A stretch of 64,000 nucleotides of DNA, from assembly GCA_900472485.1 (NCBI GenBank), contig UCII01000004.1, positions 186,001 to 250,000 on the forward strand, in the 5' to 3' direction. This document shows positions 53,681 to 63,497 of the stretch, one piece after another. This DNA comes from Hyphomicrobiales bacterium. GTDB taxonomy: Bacteria; Pseudomonadota; Alphaproteobacteria; Rhizobiales; Rhizobiaceae. The first letter of the stretch is position 1; each line of letters opens with the position of its first letter. Under the pieces are notes generated by a model, which saw only the letters and a list, made by a program, of their open reading frames with translations, made no database searches and was not told where the DNA came from. The position numbers and the translations under genes are program-made.

Positions 53681-54460
53681 TCAGCGGAAGGTATCTTTGT
53701 CGCCGTCGGCTGTGGGGTCGAAACGTTCCCAGCCGCGCGGCGTCAGATGTTCCTGCGGCTGAAAGCGGGTCTTGTAGTCCATCTTGCGCGAGCCCTTGAC
53801 CCAATAGCCGAGATAGACGTGCGGCAACCCCAGCGCCTTCGTCCGCTTGATATGATCGAGGATCATGAAGGTGCCGAGTGATCGCTCGTCGAGATCGGGA
53901 TTGAAGTAGGAATAGACCATGGACAGCCCGTCGCTCATCACATCGGTCAGAGCCGCAGCCAGCAGTTCGCCCTTCGGACGCTGCTCCAGCCCCGAACCTT
54001 CCTCGCGACGGCGATATTCGATGATGCGCGTGTTCACATGCGTGTCCTCGACCATGATCGCATAGTCGAGCACGGTCATGTCGGACATGCCGCCTTGCTG
54101 ATGACGATAGTCGAGATAGCGGCGGAAGAGCGAATATTGCTCGCTGGAGGGCTGCGCCGGAAATTCGGTGGCGATGATATCGCTGTTTGCTGTCAGCACC
54201 CGTTTCATCGATCGGGTGGGCTCGAACTCTTGCGCCAGGATGCGGACCGATATGCACGCCCGGCACGATTCGCAGGCGGGACGATAGGCGATGTTCTGAG
54301 AACGCCTGAAGCCGCCCTGCGTCAGAATATCGTTCATCTCGGCGGCACGGGGGCCCACAAGGTGCGTAAAGACCTTGCGTTCCATCTCGTGCGGCAAGTA
54401 CGGGCAGGAAGCCGGTGCCGTCAGATAAAACTGCGGAGATGGCGTCGACTGCGTGTTCAT
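53681..54460 (-). CDS. bpt: Aspartate/glutamate leucyltransferase
   Basis: Bpt transfers Leu from Leu-tRNA to proteins with N-terminal Asp or Glu, marking them for ClpS/ClpAP. The 259-residue protein begins [31 protein letters not shown]. The conserved Cys-rich segment [16 protein letters not shown] near residue 66 and the NAT core [66 protein letters not shown] match the ATE/Bpt family. I prefer the ATG at 54460; a further in-frame ATG at 54505 would add 15 residues. It is followed with no gap by the EamA transporter gene. Confidence 0.92.
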   Translation of the reverse strand: MNTQSTPSPQFYLTAPASCPYLPHEMERKVFTHLVGPRAAEMNDILTQGGFRRSQNIAYRPACESCRACISVRILAQEFEPTRSMKRVLTANSDIIATEFPAQPSSEQYSLFRRYLDYRHQQGGMSDMTVLDYAIMVEDTHVNTRIIEYRRREEGSGLEQRPKGELLAAALTDVMSDGLSMVYSYFNPDLDERSLGTFMILDHIKRTKALGLPHVYLGYWVKGSRKMDYKTRFQPQEHLTPRGWERFDPTADGDKDTFR

Positions 54461-54640
54461 CTGCCGTTGATTGACCTTTCTCTCGGCACCCGTTTCTACA
54501 AGCATGGCCCAAGTTTAGAAAACGTCAACTACGTCCTTCGCTAAAGATCGAAGTTTCCTAATGGACCATGCACAGAAATATCTCCCGCGCGCCCGGGGGA
54601 CCGCGGGAAATTATGAGGTGCCCTATGCTTGTACGTTGTT

Positions 54641-55099
54641 TTATGCCGTTCGGGCGATGACCGTGCCAAGCAGCAGATCATGCACGAGCCGGCTGCGGTC
54701 GGTGAAGAGACCCACCAGCAGGATGAGCGGCGTCAGGACGGAGTTCAGGATCCAGAACAGCGCCAGATGGACGATCGCCGTTAGGAAATCCATTCGCCGG
54801 CCGTCGACACGAACCATGGTGAGGCCCATAGCGCGCATGCCGAGCGAAGCCTGGTAAGGACCGCCGAGTGTCCAGCCGAAATAGAGACCTGCAACGAGAA
54901 CGAACAGCACTGGATAGAGGAAGAAGCCGAGCCCCAGTGTCAGGATCGAAACGAAAAACAGCAGCACGGCCGCAGGAATGCACAGCAGCGCGACGATGAT
55001 GTAATCGACGATAAACGCAAAGATGCGCCGGCTCAGCACGCCACTATAGGCGCGCCAGTCGTCCGGTGCTGCATAGAGCGGGCTGTGGTTCAGGCTCAT
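54641..55099 (-). CDS. RDD family membrane protein
   Basis: A 152-residue inner-membrane protein with three to four hydrophobic segments. It starts MSLNHSPLYAAPDDWRAYSGVLSRRIFAFIVDYIIVALL, where the Arg-Arg and Asp-Tyr of the RDD pattern are visible. The end has RLVHDLLLGTVIARTA with the second conserved Asp. RDD proteins are thought to transport small solutes or ions, possibly sodium/proton exchange; nothing more specific can be said here. It lies downstream of hemB on the same strand, 89 bp away, as in many rhizobia. Confidence 0.86.
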   Translation of the reverse strand: MSLNHSPLYAAPDDWRAYSGVLSRRIFAFIVDYIIVALLCIPAAVLLFFVSILTLGLGFFLYPVLFVLVAGLYFGWTLGGPYQASLGMRAMGLTMVRVDGRRMDFLTAIVHLALFWILNSVLTPLILLVGLFTDRSRLVHDLLLGTVIARTA

Positions 55100-55188
55100 T
55101 GCTTTCCTCCTTGAGGAAACATTGGGGGAAACATTTGCCGAACATATGGTATCGGCTCCAGCAAATACAATAAGCTGATGGACCGAAG

Positions 55189-56202
55189 CTATTTCTTCGC
55201 CAGATGTCTCGCCACATCGACAGCGAAATAGGTGAGGATCCCGTCACAGCCGGCGCGCTTGAAGGCGAGCAGGGTTTCGAGCATTACCTTCTCCCCGTCG
55301 ATCCAGCCATTGGCGGCGGCCGCCTTGATCATCGCGTATTCGCCGGAGACCTGATAGGCAAAGGTCGGAAGGCCGAAGGCTTCCTTCAGCCGCCAACAGA
55401 TGTCGAGATAGGGGAGACCGGGCTTGACCATCAGCATGTCGGCGCCTTCCTCGACATCGAGCGTGGCGTCGCGCACGGCTTCCGTGCCGTTGGCGGGATC
55501 GATGTAATAGGTCTTCTTGTCGCCCTTCAGCAGGCCGCCGGTCGAAATCGCCTCGCGATAGGGGCCGTAGAAGGCCGAGCTGAATTTGGTCGCATAGCTC
55601 ATGATGCCGACGCTCTGGTGCCCCGCGGCATCGAGCGCCTGGCGGATCGCGCCGATGCGACCGTCCATCATTTCCGAAGGCGCGATGATGTCTGCTCCGG
55701 CATCCGCTTGGTAGACCGCGGCCCGCGCCACCTGTTCGACCGTTTCATCGTTGACGATCTCGTTGCCGCGCAGGATGCCGTCATGGCCGTGGCTGGTGAA
55801 AGGGTCGAGCGCGACGTCGGTAATGACGCCGATATTCGGAACGGCCTTCTTGATGGCGGCAGTGGTGAGATTGATGAGATTGTTCTTCTCGAGGCTGTTG
55901 GAGCCGGTCTCGTCGCGCAGCTCCATTTCGATGTTAGGGAAGGTGGCAAGCGCGGGGATGCCGAGATCGGCCGCTTCCTTCGCCGCCTCCACGGCCTTGT
56001 CCACCGTCATGCGGTTGACACCAGGCATGGCAGGGATCGGCTCGACGATGCCGGTGCCCGGGATCACGAAGATCGGCCAGATCAGATCGTCGACCGTCAG
56101 CCGGTTTTCCTGCACGAGACGGCGCGTCCAATCGGCCTTGCGGTTACGCCGCATGCGGCGATGCCCCGTGATCTCGTCAACGAGATGCGTCTTGTTCTCC
56201 AT
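55189..56202 (-). CDS. hemB: Delta-aminolevulinic acid dehydratase (porphobilinogen synthase)
   Basis: HemB joins two 5-aminolevulinate molecules to porphobilinogen in haem synthesis. The 337-residue protein carries the two catalytic Lys in SYATKFSSAFYGPYREA and MVKPGLPYLDI. The metal region reads TDVALDPFTSHGHDGIL with Asp in place of the Cys set of zinc-type enzymes, so this is the Mg-dependent type usual in alphaproteobacteria. Length and start are normal; the ATG at 56202 gives MENKTHLVDEITGHRRMRRN. An RDD gene follows on the same strand and a divergent membrane protein gene lies upstream. Confidence 0.96.
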   Translation of the reverse strand: MENKTHLVDEITGHRRMRRNRKADWTRRLVQENRLTVDDLIWPIFVIPGTGIVEPIPAMPGVNRMTVDKAVEAAKEAADLGIPALATFPNIEMELRDETGSNSLEKNNLINLTTAAIKKAVPNIGVITDVALDPFTSHGHDGILRGNEIVNDETVEQVARAAVYQADAGADIIAPSEMMDGRIGAIRQALDAAGHQSVGIMSYATKFSSAFYGPYREAISTGGLLKGDKKTYYIDPANGTEAVRDATLDVEEGADMLMVKPGLPYLDICWRLKEAFGLPTFAYQVSGEYAMIKAAAANGWIDGEKVMLETLLAFKRAGCDGILTYFAVDVARHLAKK

Positions 56203-56345
56203 GATGCCGCCATCCTTCTTCGTCTATTTATGGCATTCTATATGGGGCGCGTACCTATCACGCCGTCCCCAGGATTCAAAACAAGGCGAAAGGCCGCAGC
56301 CATTATATTCTGGCGAGGCACGTGCCTCCTACGTATTGTTCGCGC

Positions 56346-56786
56346 ATGGAACCTGATTCTTCGACCGTACCCAAGAATACGCTGACGGACATCCTGTTCG
56401 TGCTGTTCCTGCGGCTGATTGCGATCGCCTGCTTCTGGCTCGGCCTGCAATATTGGGCCATGCTGGTCGGCTACTCGCTAGAAGGTCATGCGCGCTTCGA
56501 TCTGCTGGCGCTGCCATGGAAGGTCGCGGGCGCAGGCTTGGCCGTTGTCTTCCCCGTCGCGGCACTCGGATTGTGGCTTACCGTCTCGTGGGGGCCGGTC
56601 ATGTGGGTGGTGGCGGCAGGCGGGCAGGCACTGATGTATGGCGTATGGCCGGAGATATTCGGATCCAATCCGCTGATCATGATCTTGCATGCCTGCGTCG
56701 CCGTGATTTATTGCCTTTTCCGTATCCTGCTATGGCAGGAGAAACGCCGGCGCCGGCAGCAGCAGGTAATGGTTGATTTACCCTGA
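56346..56786 (+). CDS. Small inner-membrane protein (DUF6163-like)
   Basis: A 146-residue membrane protein with four hydrophobic segments near residues 15-45, 60-85, 90-110 and 112-132. The start MEPDSSTVPKNTLTDILFVLFLRLIAIACFWLGLQYWAMLVGY is followed by ALPWKVAGAGLAVVFPVAALGLWL, and it ends in a basic tail, QEKRRRRQQQ. From its place between hemB and ldtR I think it is the DUF6163 family, which is conserved in Rhizobiaceae, but the function is unknown. An in-frame ATG 24 bp earlier is possible. It is followed by 130 bp before ldtR. Confidence 0.75.
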   Translation: MEPDSSTVPKNTLTDILFVLFLRLIAIACFWLGLQYWAMLVGYSLEGHARFDLLALPWKVAGAGLAVVFPVAALGLWLTVSWGPVMWVVAAGGQALMYGVWPEIFGSNPLIMILHACVAVIYCLFRILLWQEKRRRRQQQVMVDLP

Positions 56787-56916
56787 GACAGCAACACTTC
56801 CTGGTAAGGTGCTGTTAAGCCTGCAGTTTAAGTAGAATTTTATGTGTATTCGATAGGGTCTCACTCAAGGCGGGAAGAAAACGACACCGCCAAACAAAAC
56901 AGAGTGAGGCCAAGTC

Positions 56917-57435
56917 ATGATGAACACGAAAATCAAGCCGCAGGCAGTTGCAAACGCTCGGGATCAGCAGGTTGATGACATCCGGGCTCTCTACATGGAA
57001 TCCCTTCACCTGGTCGAGCGTCTGCACCGCCGCCTGCTTGATGTTATCAAAGACGAGTTCGACCGTCAGGGTCGCGACGACGTCAACGCCGTCCAGGCAC
57101 TTCTCCTCTTCAACATCGGCAATTCCGAACTGACGGCCGGCGAGCTGCGCTCCCGCGGTTTCTACCTCGGCTCCAACGTTTCCTACAACGTCAAGAAGCT
57201 GGTCGACCTTGGCTTCATCAACCATCAGCGCTCGCGCATCGACCGCCGCTCGGTCCGCATCAGCCTGACGGAAACCGGCCAGGATATCGCCGAAACCGTC
57301 GCCAAGCTCTATGAGCGCCACATCGGCTCGATCGACAAGGTAGGCGGCATCGGCACCGACGAGTTCACCCAGATGAACAAGCTCCTCCAGCGCCTCGATC
57401 GCTTCTGGAACGATCAGATCCTCTATCGCCTCTAA
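56917..57435 (+). CDS. ldtR: MarR-family winged-helix transcriptional regulator LdtR
   Basis: LdtR is the MarR-type regulator first studied in Liberibacter and Sinorhizobium, where it controls an L,D-transpeptidase gene and envelope and stress functions. The 172-residue protein begins MMNTKIKPQAVANARDQQVDDIRALYMESLHLVERLHRRLLDVIKDEF. The winged helix lies at about 65-125 (LTAGELRSRGFYLGSNVSYNVKKLVDLGFINHQRSRIDRRSVRISLTETG), with a C-terminal dimer helix ending QRLDRFWNDQILYRL. The two leading ATG codons are alternative starts. The transpeptidase lies next, after a 512-bp intergenic region; control of it is inferred from known orthologs. Confidence 0.88.
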   Translation: MMNTKIKPQAVANARDQQVDDIRALYMESLHLVERLHRRLLDVIKDEFDRQGRDDVNAVQALLLFNIGNSELTAGELRSRGFYLGSNVSYNVKKLVDLGFINHQRSRIDRRSVRISLTETGQDIAETVAKLYERHIGSIDKVGGIGTDEFTQMNKLLQRLDRFWNDQILYRL

Positions 57436-57947
57436 GTAACGGGCAGGGATTGATCCTAAGACCTTCCAGTAAAAGCAAGCTGGACACGTTCCCTGCGTGT
57501 CCGGCTTGAACGCATTGTCGGCCCGATTGTTGTGCGCTTTTTGCCACGTCCGCGCTTCACCTTCCGTCCCATGTAACGTCCGGGACGGCTAAGCCATTGA
57601 CGCCGGATCAGGACACGCTATGAACCACGCGCAGCTGTGGTATTTTAGCAAAAGCAGTTTGGCTTTTCTTTCGCACTGGCGTGGCAAGGCAAGTTTCATG
57701 CCGGGAGACACGAATTGGCCATATTGCTATGACAGCGGAAATCGACTGCAGGCAGCGTTCTCGAAATACGATCCTCCGACCTGAAGGTCTTGGCTTCGCG
57801 ATATTGTGATAGTTCGTGGCCAAGTTTTTGGTGGTGCATTAAGGGAACGGGTTGATACTGAGCCACGTTACTTGGCGCAAGCTGCGCTATTTACTGCTTC
57901 CTCTCTAGGCTGCGCATGATTGGATCGCAGCGTTGAACGGTTAGGAT
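57436..57947 (+). promoter_or_regulatory. Long intergenic region between ldtR and the L,D-transpeptidase gene
   Basis: This 512-bp region has no convincing gene. It starts with a strong hairpin, AAGCTGGACACG (57477-57488) with CGTGTCCGGCTT (57496-57507), a 12-bp stem with one wobble and a TTCCCTG loop; it lacks a T run but could be the end of ldtR. The rest, notably 57640-57800, is AT-richer and should hold the transpeptidase promoter and possible LdtR sites. I could not assign a binding motif. TTAGGAT before 57948 is the ribosome-binding site. Confidence 0.5.
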
Positions 57948-59261
57948 ATGTCGAAGAAAAACGGAATTGGACCCTTTTCGCGCCGCGCTTTCCTGCGGTC
58001 GGCTGCAACTCTTGGCGCTGCCGCACTGGCCGCTCCGGCCCTTGCGCAAAACGCAACTCCGCTCGAGGCGTTGATCAACGATCGCTCCCGCGGCAATTGG
58101 GACGACCAGTTCGACGCCAAGGCCGCGGCGCGCACTGCCGCCGCTGTCCAGTCGAACGCGCCAATCCTCGGGCCAGATTCTGTATCGAATATTCAGCAGG
58201 CGATCGCGCAATATCAGAGCATTGCCGCCAACGGCGGATGGCCGCAGATCAATCCGACAAGCCAGCAGGCGCTGCAGCTCGGTGCGACCGATCCGGCCGT
58301 ACAGTCGCTGCGCCAGCATTTGATGATAACCGGCGACCTGCCGCGTGAGGCTGGCATCTCCTCCGCCTTCGACTCCTATGTCGACGGCGCGGTCAAGCGT
58401 TTCCAGGCCCGTCACGGTCTGCCGGCAGATGGCGTCCTGGGCGATTTCACGCTGAAGGCGATGAACATCCCCGCCAATGTCCGTCTGCAGCAGCTCAACA
58501 CCAATCTCGTCCGCCTCCAGACGTTCCCGTCCGACCTCGGCCGTCGTCACGTCATGGTCAATATCCCTGCGACACGTGTCGAGGCCGTCGAGGATGGTCA
58601 GGTGGCGTTGCGCCACCAGGCGATCGTCGGCCGGGAATCGCGGCCTACGCACATCATCAATTCGAAGATCTATGAGGTCATCCTCAACCCGTACTGGACG
58701 GCGCCGCGCTCCATCGTCATTAAGGACATCGTGCCCTTGATGCGCAAGGATCCGACCTACTTGACGAAGAACAACATTCGCCTTCTCGACGGTAAGGGCC
58801 AGGAAGTGGCGCCGGAGACGATCGACTGGAATTCGGACAAGGCGCCAGACCTGATGTTCCGTCAGGACCCGGGCAAGACCAACGCCATGGCGTCCACGAA
58901 GATCAACTTCCACAATCCCAACAACGAATACATGCACGACACGCCGGAACAGGGCCTGTTCAACAAGCTGATGCGTTTCGACAGCTCTGGCTGCGTCCGC
59001 GTTCAGAACGTACGCGATCTCGCAACCTGGCTGCTGGCCGAAACACCCGGCTGGCCGCGTCAGCACATCGAGCAGGTCATCTCCACCCGCGTCAACACGC
59101 CAATCACCTTGGCGTCGGAAGTGCCTGTCTATTTCGTCTATATCTCGGCCTGGAGCGCCCGCGATGGTATCGTCCAGTTCCGCGACGATATCTATAATCT
59201 CGACGGCAACTCCCAGTTGGCGCTCAATACGACCCAGGGCATGGAGCAGCCGGTTCAGTAA
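57948..59261 (+). CDS. Murein L,D-transpeptidase (YkuD domain), Tat-exported
   Basis: A periplasmic peptidoglycan cross-linking enzyme of 437 residues. The N-terminus has a Tat-type signal, PFSRRAFLRSAATLGAAA, with cleavage near ALAQ (residue 34). A peptidoglycan-binding segment (VDGAVKRFQARHGLPADGVLGDFTLKAMNI) lies near residues 140-170, and the YkuD domain follows from about 195. The active site has His in YMHDTPE near 330 and the catalytic Cys in SSGCVRVQN near 348, fitting HX14-17[ST]xGC[VH]R. In Liberibacter the counterpart (LdtP) is controlled by LdtR. It makes 3-3 cross-links or attaches proteins to murein; which is not known. A terminator follows. Confidence 0.92.
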   Translation: MSKKNGIGPFSRRAFLRSAATLGAAALAAPALAQNATPLEALINDRSRGNWDDQFDAKAAARTAAAVQSNAPILGPDSVSNIQQAIAQYQSIAANGGWPQINPTSQQALQLGATDPAVQSLRQHLMITGDLPREAGISSAFDSYVDGAVKRFQARHGLPADGVLGDFTLKAMNIPANVRLQQLNTNLVRLQTFPSDLGRRHVMVNIPATRVEAVEDGQVALRHQAIVGRESRPTHIINSKIYEVILNPYWTAPRSIVIKDIVPLMRKDPTYLTKNNIRLLDGKGQEVAPETIDWNSDKAPDLMFRQDPGKTNAMASTKINFHNPNNEYMHDTPEQGLFNKLMRFDSSGCVRVQNVRDLATWLLAETPGWPRQHIEQVISTRVNTPITLASEVPVYFVYISAWSARDGIVQFRDDIYNLDGNSQLALNTTQGMEQPVQ

Positions 59262-59289
59262 TCGGCATTGTTCCAACCACCATCGATAT

Positions 59290-59318
59290 AAAAGCCGCAT
59301 CCCCGGGTGCGGCTTTTT
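59290..59318 (+). terminator. Rho-independent terminator of the L,D-transpeptidase gene
   Basis: AAAAGCCGCA (59290-59299) pairs perfectly with TGCGGCTTTT (59308-59317) around an 8-nt loop and is followed by a T. Confidence 0.85.
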
Positions 59319-59439
59319 CGTTCGTCGTCGGCGCTCATCGTAGTTTGCCCAGCAAATGTCGCTGATCGTATTGCTCTCCGGCGACCCTGACGCTAATACC
59401 GTCTGCATTGCCGTTCCGGCCCGTTCAGGAGCTTTCACG

Positions 59440-60738
<1,299 letters not shown>

Positions 60739-60747
60739 GGAGAGCGC

Positions 60748-61224
60748 ATGCGCTGCCCTTACTGCGGCTCAGAAGATACCCAGGTCAAGGACTCGCGCCC
60801 GGCGGAGGACAACACGTCCATCCGCCGTCGGCGCATTTGTCCGGATTGCGGCGGCCGCTTCACCACCTTCGAGCGCGTGCAACTGCGCGAACTGATGGTC
60901 ATCAAGAAGACCGGCCGCAAGGTGCCGTTTGATCGCGACAAGCTGGTGCGCTCCTTCGAGATCGCGCTGCGCAAGCGCCCGGTCGATCGTGACCGGATCG
61001 AGCGGGCCGTATCGGGCATCGTCCGTCGCCTCGAAAGCTCCGGCGAGACCGAAATCAGCTCCGAGCAGATCGGTTTGCAGGTACTGGAGGCGCTGAAGAG
61101 CCTCGATGACGTCGCCTTCGTGCGCTATGCCTCCGTCTACCGCGATTTCTCGCATGCCGAGGATTTCGAGCACGTGATCGACGAGATCAACGCGAAGATC
61201 GCTCGCGATCCGCTGGATCCCTGA
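60748..61224 (+). CDS. nrdR: Transcriptional repressor NrdR
   Basis: NrdR represses ribonucleotide reductase genes in response to ATP/dATP. The 158-residue protein has an N-terminal zinc ribbon, [21 protein letters not shown] to [13 protein letters not shown] (Cys 3, 6, 31, 34), and an ATP-cone domain from about residue 49, [29 protein letters not shown]. Length and motifs are standard. GGAGAG lies 5-10 bp before the ATG. It sits in the glyA-nrdR-ribD-ribE operon; ribD starts 2 bp after its stop. Confidence 0.97.
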   Translation: MRCPYCGSEDTQVKDSRPAEDNTSIRRRRICPDCGGRFTTFERVQLRELMVIKKTGRKVPFDRDKLVRSFEIALRKRPVDRDRIERAVSGIVRRLESSGETEISSEQIGLQVLEALKSLDDVAFVRYASVYRDFSHAEDFEHVIDEINAKIARDPLDP

Positions 61225-61226
61225 CC

Positions 61227-62336
61227 ATGGCGCCGCGGCCCGAGGACGAGCGTTTCATGGCCGCGGCCATCCGCCTGTCGCGCCGGCATCTTGGACTGAC
61301 CTCCACCAATCCGTCCGTCGGCTGCATCGTCGCTAGGGATGGTGTCATCCTCGGCAGCGGCGTAACCGCACTCGGCGGTCGCCCGCACGCCGAGCCTCAG
61401 GCGCTGGCCGAGGCAGGCGAGGCGGCCAGAGGCGCCAGCGCCTATGTGACGCTCGAGCCCTGCTCGCATTACGGCAAGACGCCGCCCTGCGCCGAGGCGC
61501 TCATCGCTTACGGCGTGGCACGCGTCGTCATCAGCGTCACCGATCCTGACCAGCGCGTTTCCGGGCGTGGTATCACCATGCTGCGCGAGGCCGGCATTGA
61601 GGTCGATACCGGTGTTTTGGAGACGGAGGGCAGGCGCTCACTCGCTGGCTATCTCATGCGCCAGACGAGAAACCGCCCCTATGTGACTCTCAAGCTTGCC
61701 GTTTCCGCCGATGGCATGATCGGCAAGACGGGCGAGGGGCAGGTGCGCATTACCGGCGATATCGCGCGCGCGCAGGTGCAGATGCTGCGCGCCGAAAGCG
61801 ACGCCATTCTCGTCGGCATCGGCACAGCGATATCAGACGATCCGGAATTGACTTGCCGGCTTCCCGGCTTGGAGGATCGTTCGCCGCTCCGTATCGTCAT
61901 CGATGAGCAACTGCAGCTTCCGCTCGGCAGCAAGCTTGTGCAGACTGCACGCAAGTACCCGGTTATCGCGGTCGCCGGCCATCCGCCGTTCTTCGATGAC
62001 AATACCGATGCCGCATTCCTCGGACGTCGTGCGGCACTCGATGCCGCCGGTGTCGAGGTATTGCAATCCAATTCCAGCGAGCCGGGAGAGCTGCTGGAGG
62101 CGCTTGGTACACGCGGCATCTCGTCCCTGCTGGTGGAAGGCGGCGCCAGGACGGCGCGGCGCTTCCTCGATGCCGGACTGGTCGATCGCATCCTGCTGTT
62201 CCAGGGGCCGGCCGATATCGGCGAGGGCGGTATTGAATCGCCGGTTCTCAAGTCCAATATCCCAGCTGATTTTATTCATGTCGGCGAGAGCCGCTTCGGC
62301 GACGATCTCTGCTACGAATACGAAAGAGGTTTTTGA
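61227..62336 (+). CDS. ribD: Bifunctional riboflavin biosynthesis deaminase/reductase RibD
   Basis: RibD deaminates the pyrimidine from GTP cyclohydrolase II and then reduces its ribosyl chain, steps two and three of riboflavin synthesis. The 369-residue protein has a deaminase domain (MAAAIRLSRRHLGLTSTNPSVGCIVARDG; zinc ligands in HAEPQAL near 54 and PCSHYGKTPPCAEAL near 78-88) and a C-terminal reductase domain (YVTLKLAVSADGMIGKTGEG, EGGARTARRFLDAGLVDRILLFQGP). Both domains appear intact. Its stop TGA overlaps the ribE start (TGATG). Confidence 0.96.
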   Translation: MAPRPEDERFMAAAIRLSRRHLGLTSTNPSVGCIVARDGVILGSGVTALGGRPHAEPQALAEAGEAARGASAYVTLEPCSHYGKTPPCAEALIAYGVARVVISVTDPDQRVSGRGITMLREAGIEVDTGVLETEGRRSLAGYLMRQTRNRPYVTLKLAVSADGMIGKTGEGQVRITGDIARAQVQMLRAESDAILVGIGTAISDDPELTCRLPGLEDRSPLRIVIDEQLQLPLGSKLVQTARKYPVIAVAGHPPFFDDNTDAAFLGRRAALDAAGVEVLQSNSSEPGELLEALGTRGISSLLVEGGARTARRFLDAGLVDRILLFQGPADIGEGGIESPVLKSNIPADFIHVGESRFGDDLCYEYERGF

Positions 62337-62956
62337 TGTTTACCGGAATTGTCACCGACGTCGGCACGGTTGAATCCATTTCTCCGTTGAAGGAAGGCAT
62401 CAAGCTGCGCGTTGCCACCAATTACGATCCCGAGACGATCGATATGGGCGCGTCTATCTCGCACGCCGGCGTCTGCCTGACGGTTACGGGTCTGCCTGAA
62501 CAGGGCAGCAACGGACGCTGGTTCGAGGTCGAGGCCTGGGAAGAGGCACTCCGCCTGACGACCATCGGCAGCTGGGAGGCCGGAGCCAAGATCAATCTCG
62601 AGCGCTCTCTGAAGATCGGCGACGAGCTCGGCGGCCATATCGTGTCAGGCCATATCGACGGCAGGGCGGAAATCCTCTCCGTGACATCAGAGGGCGAGGC
62701 CACCCGCTTCCGCCTGCGCGCCCCGGAGCATCTCGCAAGATTTGTCGCACCGAAGGGATCAGTCGCGCTCGATGGCACCTCGCTCACGGTCAACGCTGTC
62801 GACGGTACGGAATTCGACGTACTGCTGATCCGCCATTCCCTGGAGGTGACGACCTGGGGCGAACGCAAGGCCGGTGACTTCGTCAATTTCGAAGTCGATA
62901 CCATGGCCCGCTACGCCGCTCGTCTGGCGGAATTCCCGGTCGTCCGCGAGGGCTGA
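62336..62956 (+). CDS. ribE: Riboflavin synthase, alpha subunit
   Basis: RibE dismutates two 6,7-dimethyl-8-ribityllumazine molecules to riboflavin. The 206-residue protein starts MFTGIVTDVGTVESI and has two tandem lumazine-binding barrels, the first ending near GVCLTVTG and the second beginning GELGGHIVSGHIDG-like sequence (DELGGHIVSGHID near residue 97). A final ALDGTSLTVN also fits. The start ATG is the one overlapping the ribD stop. Two acetyltransferase genes follow on the opposite strand instead of ribH, so lumazine synthase is not immediately adjacent. Confidence 0.95.
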   Translation: MFTGIVTDVGTVESISPLKEGIKLRVATNYDPETIDMGASISHAGVCLTVTGLPEQGSNGRWFEVEAWEEALRLTTIGSWEAGAKINLERSLKIGDELGGHIVSGHIDGRAEILSVTSEGEATRFRLRAPEHLARFVAPKGSVALDGTSLTVNAVDGTEFDVLLIRHSLEVTTWGERKAGDFVNFEVDTMARYAARLAEFPVVREG

Positions 62957-63003
62957 ATGTCGCAGGCTTGCTGCAGGAGGGCGCCGGTCGGCGCCTTGGC
63001 AGC

Positions 63004-63477
63004 TTACGCGAGAGTTTTTTCCATCAGGAAGTTCGACAATATCTGGCCGCGTTTCTCTACCTGCTGCGCGGTCACGACGACAAAGCCTTTGCGCTCGAAG
63101 AAGGGGCGGGCTGTCAGGCTCGCTTCGGTAAATATCCATTGAAAGCCCAGTTCGCGGGCCGCATTTTCGACGGTCGCGAGCAACAGGCTGGCGACGCCCT
63201 TTCCCTGATAATCGGGCGAGACGAACATCATATCCAGGCAACCATCCGATTTCAGATCGGTAAAGCCGATGGGCTTTGAACCATCCATCGCAAGCCAGGT
63301 CGGCCGGCTCGCTCGATATTGTGCCCATATTTCGGCATCATCGACCTTCGCCCAGGCAGCGATCTGTGCCGGATTGTAGTCCTTGGACGCCACCTCGCGA
63401 ATGGCCCTCAGGAAAATGTCGATCGTGGCTTCGGCGTCATCGAGCTCGTAAGGTTTGACGGAAAACCTATCCAGCAT
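63004..63477 (-). CDS. GNAT family N-acetyltransferase
   Basis: A 157-residue GNAT-fold acetyltransferase that would use acetyl-CoA. It begins MLDRFSVKPYELDDAEATIDIFLRAIREVASKDY. The acetyl-CoA-binding motif A is CLDMMFVSPDYQGKGVASLLLATVENAARELG near residues 80-112, containing the Q-x-x-G-x-G/A pattern. The C-terminal ERKGFVVVTAQQVEKRGQILSNFLMEKTLA resembles uncharacterised YafP-like members. The substrate is unknown. It lies 20 bp downstream of another acetyltransferase gene on the same strand and converges with ribE. Confidence 0.85.
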   Translation of the reverse strand: MLDRFSVKPYELDDAEATIDIFLRAIREVASKDYNPAQIAAWAKVDDAEIWAQYRASRPTWLAMDGSKPIGFTDLKSDGCLDMMFVSPDYQGKGVASLLLATVENAARELGFQWIFTEASLTARPFFERKGFVVVTAQQVEKRGQILSNFLMEKTLA

Positions 63478-63497
63478 GATAGTTCTCCCCACAGCGC

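Noticed and set aside
56203..56345. Possible Irr/ICE-like iron-response box upstream of hemB
   Set aside because: Only one half (TATAGAA on the minus strand) resembles the motif; the second half is too poor, and the arms are not symmetric.
57436..57947. A hidden gene or tRNA in the long intergenic region
   Set aside because: Short open frames there have no start signals or recognisable products, and I found no cloverleaf-like arrangement.
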